From positions 124,001-188,000 of the forward strand of contig NZ_JACHJO010000005.1 in assembly GCF_014203695.1 (NCBI RefSeq): a stretch of DNA of 64,000 nucleotides. Reading direction: 5' to 3'. The DNA is from Nocardiopsis algeriensis (GTDB taxonomy: Bacteria > Actinomycetota > Actinomycetes > Streptosporangiales > Streptosporangiaceae). The notes under the pieces are model-generated. The model made no database searches and was not told the DNA's origin. It was given only the letters and a program-made list of their open reading frames with translations. The translations under genes were made by a program, and so were the position numbers. Below, piece by piece: positions 17,044-25,500 of the stretch. Positions within the stretch are counted from its first letter, which is position 1. Each line of letters begins with the position of its first letter.

Positions 17044-18195
17044 ATGGGTGATCACGTGCTGGGCGTGGCCATGAACGGCGTCACGGGACGCATGGGATAC
17101 CGGCAGCATCTGACCCGATCGGTCCTGGCCATCCGCGACGCCGGCGGCCTCGAACTGGCCGACGGCTCCCGCGTCGTCCCCAGGCCGGTGCTCGTCGGGC
17201 GCTCCGAGCGCAAGCTCCGCGAGATCGCGGAGCGCCACGACATCGAGGACTGGTCGACCGACCTGGACTCGGTACTCTCCGACCCCTCGGTCTCGATCTA
17301 CTTCGACGCCCAGATCACGCACGCACGCGAGGCCGCCGTGCGCTCGGCCATCGCCGCGGGCAAGCACGTCTACGTGGAAAAGCCCACCGCCGCCACCCTC
17401 GACGCCTCCCTGGAGCTGGCCGAGCTCGCCCGCCGGGCGGGCCTGTGCAACGGCGTGGTCCAGGACAAGCTCTTCCTCCCCGGCCTGCTCAAGCTGCGCC
17501 GCCTGGTGGAGAGCGGCTTCTTCGGGCGCGTGCTGTCGGTGCGCGGCGAGTTCGGCTATTGGGTCTTCGAGGGCGACTGGCAGGACGGCCAGCGCCCCAG
17601 CTGGAACTACCGCGCCGAGGAGGGCGGCGGCATCGTCCTGGACATGTTCCCCCACTGGCACTACGTGCTCGAGCACCTCTTCGGCCCGGTCCGCTCGGTC
17701 ACTGCCCGAACCGCCACCCACATCCCCACCCGCTGGGACGAGAACGGCGAACCCTACGAGGCCACCGCCGACGACGCCGCCTACGGCATCTTCGAACTCG
17801 AAGGAGGTGTCGTCGCCCAGATCAACTCCTCCTGGAGTGTGCGGGTGGACCGCGACGAGCTCGTGGAATTCCAGGTCGACGGCACGCACGGCAGCGCGGT
17901 GGCGGGACTGCGCTCCTGCCGCGTCCAGCACCGCTCGACCACCCCCAAGGCGGTGTGGGACCCCGACAAGGCCGACCCCGGACGCTACCGCGCCCAGTGG
18001 GAGGAGGTGCCCGACAACGCCGACTTCCCCAACGGCTTCCGCGCCCAGTGGGAGCTGTTCCTGCGCCACGTGGTTCAGGGCACCCCCTTCCCCCACGACC
18101 TGCTCTCGGGCGCACGCGGACTGCAGATGGCCGAGGCCGGCCTGCTCTCGGCCGCCACCGGGCGCACCGTCGAACTGAAGGAGGTGGCCCTGTGA
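17044..18195 (+). CDS. Gfo/Idh/MocA family NAD(P)-dependent oxidoreductase (first of operon)
   Basis: The 383-residue protein has an N-terminal nucleotide-binding half (GVAMNGVTGRMGYRQH, an unusual glycine motif), the family signature KHVYVEKPTAAT near residue 107 and a C-terminal substrate domain (GGGIVLDMFPHWHYVLEHLF). Such enzymes oxidise or reduce a sugar, cyclitol or sugar acid, sometimes at C3; the substrate here is unknown. The ATG at 17044 is preceded by GAAAGGTGGG. A LacI-type palindrome lies 23 bases upstream, and its stop overlaps the next start as GTGA, marking the first gene of a coupled four-gene operon. Confidence 0.88.
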   Translation: MGDHVLGVAMNGVTGRMGYRQHLTRSVLAIRDAGGLELADGSRVVPRPVLVGRSERKLREIAERHDIEDWSTDLDSVLSDPSVSIYFDAQITHAREAAVRSAIAAGKHVYVEKPTAATLDASLELAELARRAGLCNGVVQDKLFLPGLLKLRRLVESGFFGRVLSVRGEFGYWVFEGDWQDGQRPSWNYRAEEGGGIVLDMFPHWHYVLEHLFGPVRSVTARTATHIPTRWDENGEPYEATADDAAYGIFELEGGVVAQINSSWSVRVDRDELVEFQVDGTHGSAVAGLRSCRVQHRSTTPKAVWDPDKADPGRYRAQWEEVPDNADFPNGFRAQWELFLRHVVQGTPFPHDLLSGARGLQMAEAGLLSAATGRTVELKEVAL

Positions 18196-19352
18196 CCACC
18201 CTGAACCTGCCCTCCCCCGGGGGCACGGTGGAGGCGTACACACTCACGGGAACGGCTGCCGACACTTCTCCCCTGCCCCCCGCACGCTCGCGCCGCGCCT
18301 ACGCCGCCGCCCACGTGGTGGCCGACCCCCTGGCCCCCAACGCCCCCGGGGCGCCCGCGCGCCTGGACTGGGAGCAGACCCTGGCCTTCCGCCACCACCT
18401 GTGGGACCAGGGGCTGGGCGTGGCCGAGGCCATGGACACCGCCCAGCGCGGCATGGGGCTGGACTGGGCCGCCACGGCCGAGCTGATCAGGCGCACGGGG
18501 GCCGAGGCCGCTTCCCGCGGAGCCGCACTCGTCTGCGGGGCCGGCACCGACCAGCTGGACCCTTCCCACGCCGATCTGGAAAGCGTTGTCACAGCGTACG
18601 GTGAACAGCTGGACACCGTCGCCGCGGCCGGGGCCACCCCCGTCGTCATGGCCTCACGCGCCCTGGCCGCCCTCGCCCAGGGGCCCGACGACTACGCCCA
18701 GGTCTACGGCAAGGTCCTCGCCCGCGCCGAGCGGCCCGTGATCCTGCACTGGCTGGGCGACGCCTTCGACCCGGCCCTGGCCGGGTACTGGGGGCGGGAC
18801 GACCCGGCCGAGGCGGTGGAGCCGGTGGCCGCGCTCATCGCCGAGCACGCAGACCGGGTGGAGGGCATCAAGGTCTCCCTCCTGGACGCCGGACTGGAGG
18901 TGCGGCTGCGCCGCCTGCTGCCCGAAGGGGTGCGCCTGTACACCGGCGACGACTTCCACTACCCCGAGCTGGTCCTGGGCGACGGGCAGGGCCACTCCGA
19001 CGCGCTGCTGGGTGTGCTCGCCGCCATCGCCCCGGTGGCCGCCCGGGCCCTGCACGCCCTGGACGAGGACGATGCCGACCGCTACCGCGCGCTGATGGAG
19101 CCCACCGTCCCCCTGGCCCGGCACCTGTTCGGCGCGCCCACCTTCTACTACAAAACCGGGATCGCGTTCCTGTCCTGGCTCAACGGGCACCAGAAGGGCT
19201 TCCACATGGTGGGCGGTCTGCACAGCGCGCGCGACCTGCCCCACCTGGCACAGGCCCTGCGCCTGGCCGACGCGGCCGGCGCCCTGACCGACCCCGATCT
19301 GGCCGCCTCCCGCATGCGCGCCCTCCTCCAGGTCTCGGGGGTGGACCAGTGA
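18192..19352 (+). CDS. DUF993 family protein (dihydrodipicolinate-synthase-like TIM barrel)
   Basis: The 386-residue protein matches the DUF993 family, predicted TIM barrels related to class I aldolases of the DapA type. Conserved stretches include LDWEQTLAFRHHLW, the probable Schiff-base lysine region EGIKVSLLDAGLE and LYTGDDFHYPELVLGD. No reaction is established; a retro-aldol or dehydratase step on a keto-sugar acid is a reasonable guess from the fold. The GTG at 18192 overlaps the Gfo/Idh stop as GTGA, and the stop at 19352 overlaps the isomerase start the same way. It is distinct from the second DapA-like enzyme at 31968-32933. Confidence 0.82.
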   Translation: MTTLNLPSPGGTVEAYTLTGTAADTSPLPPARSRRAYAAAHVVADPLAPNAPGAPARLDWEQTLAFRHHLWDQGLGVAEAMDTAQRGMGLDWAATAELIRRTGAEAASRGAALVCGAGTDQLDPSHADLESVVTAYGEQLDTVAAAGATPVVMASRALAALAQGPDDYAQVYGKVLARAERPVILHWLGDAFDPALAGYWGRDDPAEAVEPVAALIAEHADRVEGIKVSLLDAGLEVRLRRLLPEGVRLYTGDDFHYPELVLGDGQGHSDALLGVLAAIAPVAARALHALDEDDADRYRALMEPTVPLARHLFGAPTFYYKTGIAFLSWLNGHQKGFHMVGGLHSARDLPHLAQALRLADAAGALTDPDLAASRMRALLQVSGVDQ

Positions 19353-20257
19353 CCACCTCCCTCGTGCCCACCCCGGTGGACGTGCCCTGCGGTCTGGCCG
19401 CCGCCGTGCCCACTCCCCCACCCGGTGACGAGCGCCTGGCCCGGCTGTCGCTCAACCAGGCCACCGTCAAGCCGCGCAGCCTGGTCCAGGCCGTCGACAG
19501 CGTCCTGCGGGCGGGCCTGCCCTCCATCGGCCTGTGGCGTGAGCACGTGGCCGAGACCGGGCTCGAACGCGCCGCCCGGCTCGTGCGGAGCTCGGGGCTG
19601 CGCGTGTCCTCCTACTGCCGGGGGGGCTTCCTCACCGGCCGCGACACACGGGCAGCCCTGGACGACAACCGCAGGGCCCTGGACGAGGCCGCCGCCCTGG
19701 GCGCGCCGGTCCTGGTCATGGTCCTGGGGGGGTTGCCGGAGGGCGACCGCGACCTGGACGGGGCGCGCGAGCGCGCCTTCGGTGCCCTGGAGGAGCTGGT
19801 GCCCCACGCCGCGGCCGTCGGGGTGCGCCTGGGGTTGGAGCCGCTGCATCCGCTCTTCTGCGCCGACCGCGCGGTGCTGTCGACCCTGGGCCAGGCGCTG
19901 GACGTGGCCGAGCGCTTCGAGGCCGAGCACGTGGGTGTGGTCGTCGACACCTACCACGTGTGGTGGGATCCCCAGGTCCGCGAGCAGATCGCGCGGGCCG
20001 GGCGGGGCGGGCGCATCACCTCCTTCCAGGTCTGCGACTGGGTGCTGCCGCTGCCCTCCGACGCCCTGCTGGGCAGGGGAATGCCCGGAGACGGCTGCAT
20101 CGACCTGCGTGCACTGCGCCGTGCCGTGGACGGTGCGGGGTACACCGGCGACATCGAGGTGGAGGTCTTCAACGCCGAGGTGTGGGCCGCTGACCCCGAC
20201 GACGTGGTCGCCACCATGGCGCGGCGCCACGTCCAACACGTTCTGGAGAGGGGGTGA
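19349..20257 (+). CDS. Sugar phosphate isomerase/epimerase family TIM barrel
   Basis: This 302-residue protein is an AP_endonuc_2/xylose-isomerase-like TIM barrel: RLSLNQATVKP, GLPSIGLWREH, RVSSYCRGGF, LGLEPLHPLF, VVDTYHVWWDP and a final IEVEVFNAEV supply the usual Glu/Asp/His metal ligands. Members isomerise or epimerise keto-sugars, and some relatives eliminate 3-keto-glycosides; the exact reaction is unknown. It starts with a GTG overlapping the DUF993 stop (GTGA), so it is made with its neighbours. Confidence 0.82.
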   Translation: MTTSLVPTPVDVPCGLAAAVPTPPPGDERLARLSLNQATVKPRSLVQAVDSVLRAGLPSIGLWREHVAETGLERAARLVRSSGLRVSSYCRGGFLTGRDTRAALDDNRRALDEAAALGAPVLVMVLGGLPEGDRDLDGARERAFGALEELVPHAAAVGVRLGLEPLHPLFCADRAVLSTLGQALDVAERFEAEHVGVVVDTYHVWWDPQVREQIARAGRGGRITSFQVCDWVLPLPSDALLGRGMPGDGCIDLRALRRAVDGAGYTGDIEVEVFNAEVWAADPDDVVATMARRHVQHVLERG

Positions 20258-20259
20258 GC

Positions 20260-21336
20260 ATGCGCGTCACCGAGGTGTCGGCCCGGGCCTTCCGCCTGCC
20301 GCTGCACCGGGCCTGGGACGGCGGTGTGGACCGCAACGATCTGGTCGTGGTACGGGTGGCCACCGACGAGGGCCTGGTCGGTACGGGCTTCTCGTGGACA
20401 CCCCTGATCGGGGCGCGGGCCGTGGCCGCACTGATCGCCGACGACCTGCGCCCGGCCCTGCTGGGACGCCGGGCCGATCCGAGCCTGTGGGACGAGTTGC
20501 GCTGGCACCTGAGAGAGGCCGGTACGAGCGGCCTGACACTCATGGCGCTGGCGGGGGTCGACATCGCCTTGTGGGACCTGGTGGCGCGCCGTGCGGGCCT
20601 TCCCCTGGTGGAGCTGCTGGGCCGGCGGCGGGAGGAGGCCGAATGCTACGGCAGCGGTGTCAACCTCGACTACCCGCTGCCCGACCTCCTGGAGCAGGTG
20701 GCGGGGTGGGTGGCGGCCGGGCACCGGGCCGTGAAGGTCAAGGTGGGTTCGCCCGCGGTGGCGCGCGACGCCGAGCGGGTGGAGGCGGTGCGCGACCTCG
20801 TGGGGGCCGACCGGCTGCTGATGGTGGACGCCAACCAGCGCTGGGACGTGCCCGGTGCGGTGCGCGCCCTGGCCGTGCTGGAGGAGTTCGACCCGTACTT
20901 CGTGGAAGAGCCCCTGCCGGCCGGCGACCTGGGTGCCCACGTGCGGCTGCGCGCCAGGACGCGGGTTCCCTTCGCGGTCGGGGAGAACCTGCGCACGGTC
21001 GAGGAGTTCGAGCGCTTCATCGACGAGGGGGTGTGCGACGTCGCCCAGCCCAATGTGGTGCGGGTGGGCGGTATCACGCCGTTCATGCGCATCGCGGAGT
21101 CGGCGGCACGCAGGAGTGTGCCGGTGGCCCCGCATCTGCTGCCCGAGCTGTCGGGGCAGTTGGCGCTGTGCCTGCCGCGGGTGGGGATGGTCGAGGACAT
21201 CGACCGTGCCTCGCTGGCCGCGCTGGGGGCTTTGGCCGTCCCCAGCGGGGTGCGTCTGGAGCGGGGCCGCGTCAGCGCCGACACCGGTCCGGGCCACGGT
21301 CTGGTGTTCTCGGGCGGGCTCGCCCCTGTCCCCTAG
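20260..21336 (+). CDS. Enolase-superfamily enzyme (mandelate racemase type), likely aldarate dehydratase or aldarolactone cycloisomerase
   Basis: The 358-residue protein has the MR-subgroup signature: KVKVG (KxK catalytic base), MVDANQRW (Asp ligand), YFVEEPLP (Glu ligand), VGENLR (Glu ligand) and VAPHLLPELSG (catalytic His). Known members with this pattern dehydrate aldonates or aldarates (galactarate, glucarate, talarate) or open galactarolactone. With KdgD and semialdehyde dehydrogenase homologues nearby, an aldarate substrate is favoured. The ATG at 20260 lies seven bases after GGAGAGGGG; a GTG at 20254 overlaps the previous stop but is too close to that site. Confidence 0.87.
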   Translation: MRVTEVSARAFRLPLHRAWDGGVDRNDLVVVRVATDEGLVGTGFSWTPLIGARAVAALIADDLRPALLGRRADPSLWDELRWHLREAGTSGLTLMALAGVDIALWDLVARRAGLPLVELLGRRREEAECYGSGVNLDYPLPDLLEQVAGWVAAGHRAVKVKVGSPAVARDAERVEAVRDLVGADRLLMVDANQRWDVPGAVRALAVLEEFDPYFVEEPLPAGDLGAHVRLRARTRVPFAVGENLRTVEEFERFIDEGVCDVAQPNVVRVGGITPFMRIAESAARRSVPVAPHLLPELSGQLALCLPRVGMVEDIDRASLAALGALAVPSGVRLERGRVSADTGPGHGLVFSGGLAPVP

Positions 21337-21362
21337 CACGTGAGGGGCGGGCGGAAGGGGTG

Positions 21363-21400
21363 CGGCGCCCCCCGCCGGTGTCAGCCGGCGGGGGGCGCCG
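21363..21400. terminator. Long GC hairpin between convergent enolase and lacI genes
   Basis: CGGCGCCCCCCGCCGG pairs perfectly with CCGGCGGGGGGCGCCG (16 bp) around a TGTCAG loop. The loop holds the lacI stop codon, so the hairpin forms in both converging transcripts. It has no U-tract. Confidence 0.65.
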
Positions 21401-22409
21401 TGCTCTCCCGGACCACGACCTGGCCGCGGACGGTGACCACGCGCGGCGGGTCCGCGGGGTCCTCGGCCAGCGCGAGCCGTGCGGCCTGCTCTCCCATCTC
21501 CTCCAGGGGCAGGCGCACGGTGGTCAGGGCAGGGGTGAGGTCGCGCAGGGTGGGGATGTCGTCGAAGCCGGCGACCGACAGGTCGGTGGGGACGCGTTTG
21601 CCCATGTCGCGCAGGGCGGCCATGGCTCCGGTGGCCATGACGTCGTTGACGGCGAACAGGCAGGTGGCGTCGGTGCCCAGGGTCATGAGGCGGCGGGTGG
21701 ACTCGTAGCCGCCGTCGCGGGTGAAGGCGCCGTGGATGACGTTGTGGTGGGCCAGCTCGATCCCGGCGGCGGACAGGGCCGAGTGGAAGCCGTCCATGCG
21801 TTCGCGTGCGGTCCGCAGGTCGCTGGGGCCGGCCAGGATGGCGAAGCGGCGGTGTCCCTGGGCGATGAGGTGGCGGGCCAGGTCGGCGGCGCCGGCGTGG
21901 TTGTCGGGGCTGACGGTGTCGGCGGGCAGGCCCGGTTGGGAGACGCAGGCCACGCGGCCGCCCTGTGCGCGGAAGGCCTCGATCTCCTGGGCCAGGCGGC
22001 GGTTGCTCTCCTCGTCGGTGGAGCGCGAGCCGGCCAGGACCACGGCGCGGGCGCGGTGGGAGCGCAGGGCGGCCAGGATCTGCCCTTCCTGATGTGCGGA
22101 GCGGTGGGTGGTGCCCAGCACCAGGACCAGGCCGTGCTCCTCGGTGCAGCGGGTCACGCCGGCGGCAATGGAGGAGAAGTAGGGGTCGGCGATGTCGTGG
22201 ACGAGCAGTCCGACCAGGGAGCTGGTGTTGCGGGCCAGGGTCTGGGCGGAGGCGTTGGCGAGGTAGCCGAGTTCACGGGCGCTGGCGTTGACCTTCTCGC
22301 GGAGTTTCTGGCTCACCTGGCGGGTGCTGCCGTTGATGACGCGCGACGCTGTGGCCAGGGAGACCCCGGCGTGCTCGGCGACCTGTTCCAGCGTCACGTT
22401 CGTGCTCAC
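21381..22409 (-). CDS. LacI-family transcriptional regulator of the sugar-acid locus
   Basis: This 342-residue regulator has the LacI helix-turn-helix at residues 6-26 (TLEQVAEHAGVSLATASRVI) followed by a periplasmic-binding-protein-type effector domain (GLLVHDIADPYFSSI, FAVNDVMATGAM, VAGFDDIP). It should repress until a pathway sugar or sugar acid binds. The GTG at 22409 has AGGGG five bases upstream. The gene follows the epimerase after an 89-bp gap containing a LacI-type palindrome, which suggests autoregulation, and it ends convergently with the enolase gene. Confidence 0.92.
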   Translation of the reverse strand: MSTNVTLEQVAEHAGVSLATASRVINGSTRQVSQKLREKVNASARELGYLANASAQTLARNTSSLVGLLVHDIADPYFSSIAAGVTRCTEEHGLVLVLGTTHRSAHQEGQILAALRSHRARAVVLAGSRSTDEESNRRLAQEIEAFRAQGGRVACVSQPGLPADTVSPDNHAGAADLARHLIAQGHRRFAILAGPSDLRTARERMDGFHSALSAAGIELAHHNVIHGAFTRDGGYESTRRLMTLGTDATCLFAVNDVMATGAMAALRDMGKRVPTDLSVAGFDDIPTLRDLTPALTTVRLPLEEMGEQAARLALAEDPADPPRVVTVRGQVVVRESTAPPAG

Positions 22410-22440
22410 CACACCCCTGGCCCTTCTGGTCCCCCGCGCC

Positions 22441-22455
22441 GGGAAAACTCTTTCC
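22441..22455. promoter_or_regulatory. LacI-type operator upstream of lacI gene
   Basis: GGGAAAACTCTTTCC has symmetric GGAAA/TTTCC arms but an ACTC centre in place of GCG or CGC, a weaker version of the sites at 17010, 26819 and 27059. It lies 32 bases before the LacI GTG start, consistent with autoregulation. Confidence 0.55.
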
Positions 22456-22498
22456 TTGCCAGGGTAGTGGAACGCGGGGGCGGTGCGGGGGTCGCTGT

Positions 22499-23383
22499 TC
22501 ACGGGGTTCGCAGCTGCTCTCTCCAGGTACGGCGGGGGCGCCAGCCCAGCGTGGTGTGTGCGCGCTCGGAGGAGAAGACCGCGCTGCCGTCGGCCAGGGC
22601 GGCGGCAGCCTCGGCGGCGGCCGGGTGGAAGCGCGCCATGAGTTCGTCCACGGGGCCGGGCGCCAGGGGGTCGGGGGCGACGGCGTTGAACACCTGACCG
22701 CTCTCGATGCGGTCGGGGTTCTCCGCGGCCAGGGCGAACAGTTCGGCGGCGTCGCGTGCGTCGATGTAGTTGAACAGCGAGGTGGCGGCCAGGGCGGGGT
22801 CGGCCAGTCGCTGGGCCATGGTGTGTCCCTGCTGGGTGGGTGCGCCCTCCCACTCCTGGGGGGCCACCACGTACCCGGGGCGTACGCACGAGAGCACGCA
22901 CCCGGGAGCGGTGCGTGCCAGGGCGCGCACGGTGTCCTCGATGATCGTCTTGCTCAGGCCGTAGGCGTGCCAGGGGGCGACCGGGTGGTCCTCGTCCAGG
23001 GGCAGGTAGAGGGGTTTCCAGGAGGGGGTGTTGTAGCCGTAGACGGTGGGGCTGGAGGCGGCCACCGCCGAGCGGGCCCCGTGTTCGATCGCGGCGGACA
23101 GGACGGCCCAGGCCAGGCCGGTGTTGACCTGGAGGGTCTCCACGTCGGGGCGGGCGAAGGGGACCGCGATCCCGGCCAGGTGGACCACGGCCTCGGGGGC
23201 GGCGCGATCGAAGGTCTGCCGGAGCTGCCGGGGGTCCAGGAGGTCGGCGACGACGCCGTCCACACCGGCGGGCTGGTGGGCGGGGGCGGTGTCGGCGGAG
23301 GTCACGTGGTGTCCGCGTTCGGCGAGGACGGCGGTGACGCTGCGGCCCAGGCGTCCGGAGCCTCCGGTGACGAGCACTCTCAT
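22499..23383 (-). CDS. NAD-dependent SDR, uronate-dehydrogenase-like (epimerase/dehydratase family)
   Basis: The 294-residue extended SDR has VLVTGGSGRLGRSV at the N-terminus (NAD-binding glycines), VVHLAGIAVPF, the active-site serine in ASSPTVYG and YGLSK (Tyr-x3-Lys). The combination of GGSGRLGR, HLAGI and a conserved SS..VYG/YGLSK resembles hexuronate dehydrogenases (Udh), which oxidise galacturonate or glucuronate to aldarolactones. In context with enolase-type, KdgD-type and semialdehyde dehydrogenase genes this is the best guess, but other nucleotide-sugar or sugar epimerase roles remain possible. The ATG at 23383 was chosen to begin right before the glycine motif; its ribosome binding site is weak. 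Confidence 0.78.
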   Translation of the reverse strand: MRVLVTGGSGRLGRSVTAVLAERGHHVTSADTAPAHQPAGVDGVVADLLDPRQLRQTFDRAAPEAVVHLAGIAVPFARPDVETLQVNTGLAWAVLSAAIEHGARSAVAASSPTVYGYNTPSWKPLYLPLDEDHPVAPWHAYGLSKTIIEDTVRALARTAPGCVLSCVRPGYVVAPQEWEGAPTQQGHTMAQRLADPALAATSLFNYIDARDAAELFALAAENPDRIESGQVFNAVAPDPLAPGPVDELMARFHPAAAEAAAALADGSAVFSSERAHTTLGWRPRRTWREQLRTP

Positions 23384-23488
23384 GGGTGTGTTGCGCGCTC
23401 TCTCTTCGTGGGGTGGTCGGGGGCGGGTCGCGCGTGCTCGGTGTTGCCGCGCGGCGGGGTGCGGCAGCGGGTGTCCGCCGCACACACC

Positions 23489-24325
23489 CTAGGGAAGGGC
23501 CGCGGTGGCGGCGGCCAGGTGGCGGGGGTCGGGGTGTCCGTCGCTGATCGCCGTGCGCAGGCTTCTTCGCAGAGCGCCGCCTTGGGGCAGGGGCAGGCGG
23601 GTGTCCCAGGCCAGGGCCGGCCCGAGGCCGGGGTATTCGCGGGCGCGCAGGAACCACGGGTCGGTGTGGTCCCCGGGCTGGGTGAAGAGCAGGGTCCAGG
23701 GGGCGCCCGAGGTGGTGTGTCCGGCCAGGGACAGCCAGGGGGCTCGGGACCCGTGGAGGGCCTCTTCGCCCTCCAGGCCGTCGGGTCCGGTGACGGCGGG
23801 GGGCCGCTCGCCGAGGGGCGCGCGCCAGAACAGCCCGCCGTATCCGGCGCCGGGGCGGCCGTTGGTGGCGGGACTGCCGATGCTCAGGTCCTGTCCGCAG
23901 GTGTTGTACAGCACGGTGTGCAGGTCCAGGACCCAGGTGTGTTCGTCCAAACCTGTGGCGCGGACGGTGCGTTCCTCGCGCAGGAGTTCGCGACCGTGCG
24001 GGTCGGTCCACGACAGCAGCTGCACGGACCGGTTCGCGGAGCGTTCCAGCCAGGTGCGGTGCTGTTGGCGGCCGTGGTTGTCCAGCAGGACCGAGCCCCG
24101 GTCGGGGGTGAAGGTGCGCCCGCCCCAGAAGTTGGTTCCCGATACGTCGGGGACGGCCATGCCCACTCCGAGGTGGTGGCGGTGGTCGTCGGGCAGTTCC
24201 TCGGTGACCGCGGTGCCGGCCGGGGTGAGCACGGGGTGCAGGTAGGGGCGCGGTGACAGGAGGGGGTCGATATCGGCGCCGTCGCGGTGGAGGGCCACGA
24301 CCGTGCCGTCGAGGGTGAGGTTCAC
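23489..24325 (-). CDS. DUF6807 (PmoA-like) family protein
   Basis: The 278-residue protein has the family pattern PYLHPVLTPAGTAVTEELP, DHRHHLGVGMAVPDVSGTNF, GGLFWRAP and a late WFLRAREYPGLGPALAWD. The fold is a galactose-mutarotase-like beta sandwich in related groups, and HHLGV resembles a catalytic histidine pair. No activity is established; the family often sits beside Gfo/Idh oxidoreductases in carbohydrate loci, as here. The GTG at 24325 overlaps the preceding stop as GTGA, with AAGGAG upstream. It may process a keto-sugar produced by the adjacent oxidoreductases, which is inference. Confidence 0.75.
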   Translation of the reverse strand: MNLTLDGTVVALHRDGADIDPLLSPRPYLHPVLTPAGTAVTEELPDDHRHHLGVGMAVPDVSGTNFWGGRTFTPDRGSVLLDNHGRQQHRTWLERSANRSVQLLSWTDPHGRELLREERTVRATGLDEHTWVLDLHTVLYNTCGQDLSIGSPATNGRPGAGYGGLFWRAPLGERPPAVTGPDGLEGEEALHGSRAPWLSLAGHTTSGAPWTLLFTQPGDHTDPWFLRAREYPGLGPALAWDTRLPLPQGGALRRSLRTAISDGHPDPRHLAAATAALP

Positions 24326-25500
24326 GCGGTCTCCTTGGTTGCGCGGAGAGGCCGGGCCCAGGGGGCGCCCAGTTCGGAGAACAGGGACAGGGACTCGGCG
24401 CCGGTGCGGACGAGGTCGGTGATGCCGTGGACGGTGCGGTGGGTGGCGCCGTCCTGTTGCCACACGTGCTGGTGCTCGGCGGGGATGGGCAGGGGGTCGG
24501 GGGCGGTGCGCACGGCTTCCAGCACGTGCATGAAGCCGCGGGTGGCGGCGGGTGGGACGAGCAGGGGGGTGCCGGTGCGCAGGTGGTCGAGGAGGTTCTC
24601 CATCAGTGAGGTGCGCGGGTGGCGGGTGGTGCGGGGGGCGCGGCCGGGGCGGTGGAGGGTGACCAGATCCAGGGTGTAGTCCAGCTCGATGCGTCCGCGG
24701 CTGCCGTGCACGACCAGCCGAGGAGGTGTGTTCTCGGGGGCGCACAGGGTCACGGCGATGGTCGCGGTGAGGCCGTCGGCGGTGTGCAGGCGCAGGCTGG
24801 AGGTGTCGTCGCTCTCGATGGGGTGGGCGCGGTACAGCTCCAGCTCGATGCGGGCGGGGGGCCGGTGGGCGGTTCCGGTCAGTGCCAGGGCGGTGGCCAC
24901 GGCGTGCGCGAAGGGGTTGGTGAGGGCGCCGTCCACGACGTCACGGCCGTCCAGGCGGCGTCGTCCGGCCCAGGCGGCGCGGTCGTAGTAGGCGGAGGTG
25001 CGTTTCCAGGTGCCGGAGCCTCCGATACCGCGCACGGAGCCGATCTCGCCGTGGTCGAGGAGGTCGCGCACGGCCTGTACGGCCTCGGAGCCCAGGCTCT
25101 GGAAGCCGACCTGGCAGGCCAGGCCGGAGTCCGTGACGGCTGCGTCGAGCAGGTCGAGCTCGGCCAGGGTGGCGGTGGTGGGTTTTTCCAGCAGCAGGTG
25201 GGAGCCGTGTGCCAGGGCGGTGCGGGCCAGCGGCAGGTGGGTGTGGATGGGGGTGGCCAGGACGGTGACGCGCGCGCCGGTCCGGTCCAGCGCCCGGCCC
25301 AGGTCGGAGAAGAAGGGGACGCTGCCGTGGCCCTCCAGGTCGTCGCCCGGCGGGAGGGGGCGGGTGTCGCACACGCCCGCCAGGCGTACCAGGCCGCGCC
25401 GGGCCAGGGGCAGCAGTGAGCGCAGGTGGGAGCGGCCGTGGCCGTGCACGCCCGCCAGGAGCACGGGGACGGGGCCGGACTCCAGGGGGGCGGGCGTCAT
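24322..25500 (-). CDS. Gfo/Idh/MocA family oxidoreductase (second of locus)
   Basis: The 392-residue protein has a Rossmann half (VLLAGVHGHGRSHLRSL, GVCDTRP), the signature GSHLLLEKPTTATLAE near residue 105 and a C-terminal alpha/beta domain (GFQSLGSEAVQAV, then ALTNPFAHAVATALAL). It should use NAD(P) to oxidise or reduce a sugar-like hydroxyl; the substrate is unknown. The ATG at 25500 overlaps the upstream Gfo/Idh stop as ATGA, and its own stop overlaps the DUF6807 start, so the three genes are translationally coupled. Confidence 0.85.
   Translation of the reverse strand: MTPAPLESGPVPVLLAGVHGHGRSHLRSLLPLARRGLVRLAGVCDTRPLPPGDDLEGHGSVPFFSDLGRALDRTGARVTVLATPIHTHLPLARTALAHGSHLLLEKPTTATLAELDLLDAAVTDSGLACQVGFQSLGSEAVQAVRDLLDHGEIGSVRGIGGSGTWKRTSAYYDRAAWAGRRRLDGRDVVDGALTNPFAHAVATALALTGTAHRPPARIELELYRAHPIESDDTSSLRLHTADGLTATIAVTLCAPENTPPRLVVHGSRGRIELDYTLDLVTLHRPGRAPRTTRHPRTSLMENLLDHLRTGTPLLVPPAATRGFMHVLEAVRTAPDPLPIPAEHQHVWQQDGATHRTVHGITDLVRTGAESLSLFSELGAPWARPLRATKETA

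Noticed and set aside
18578..18592. GGAAAGCGTTGTCAC inside the DUF993 gene, resembling the LacI-type sites
   Set aside because: Right half-site is broken (TGTCAC), it lies in coding sequence, and such a match may arise by chance.
19425..22697. 1090-codon plus-strand open frame
   Set aside because: Trp/Ser/Arg-rich translation without domains; it is an out-of-frame reading of the isomerase and enolase genes and the antisense of lacI.
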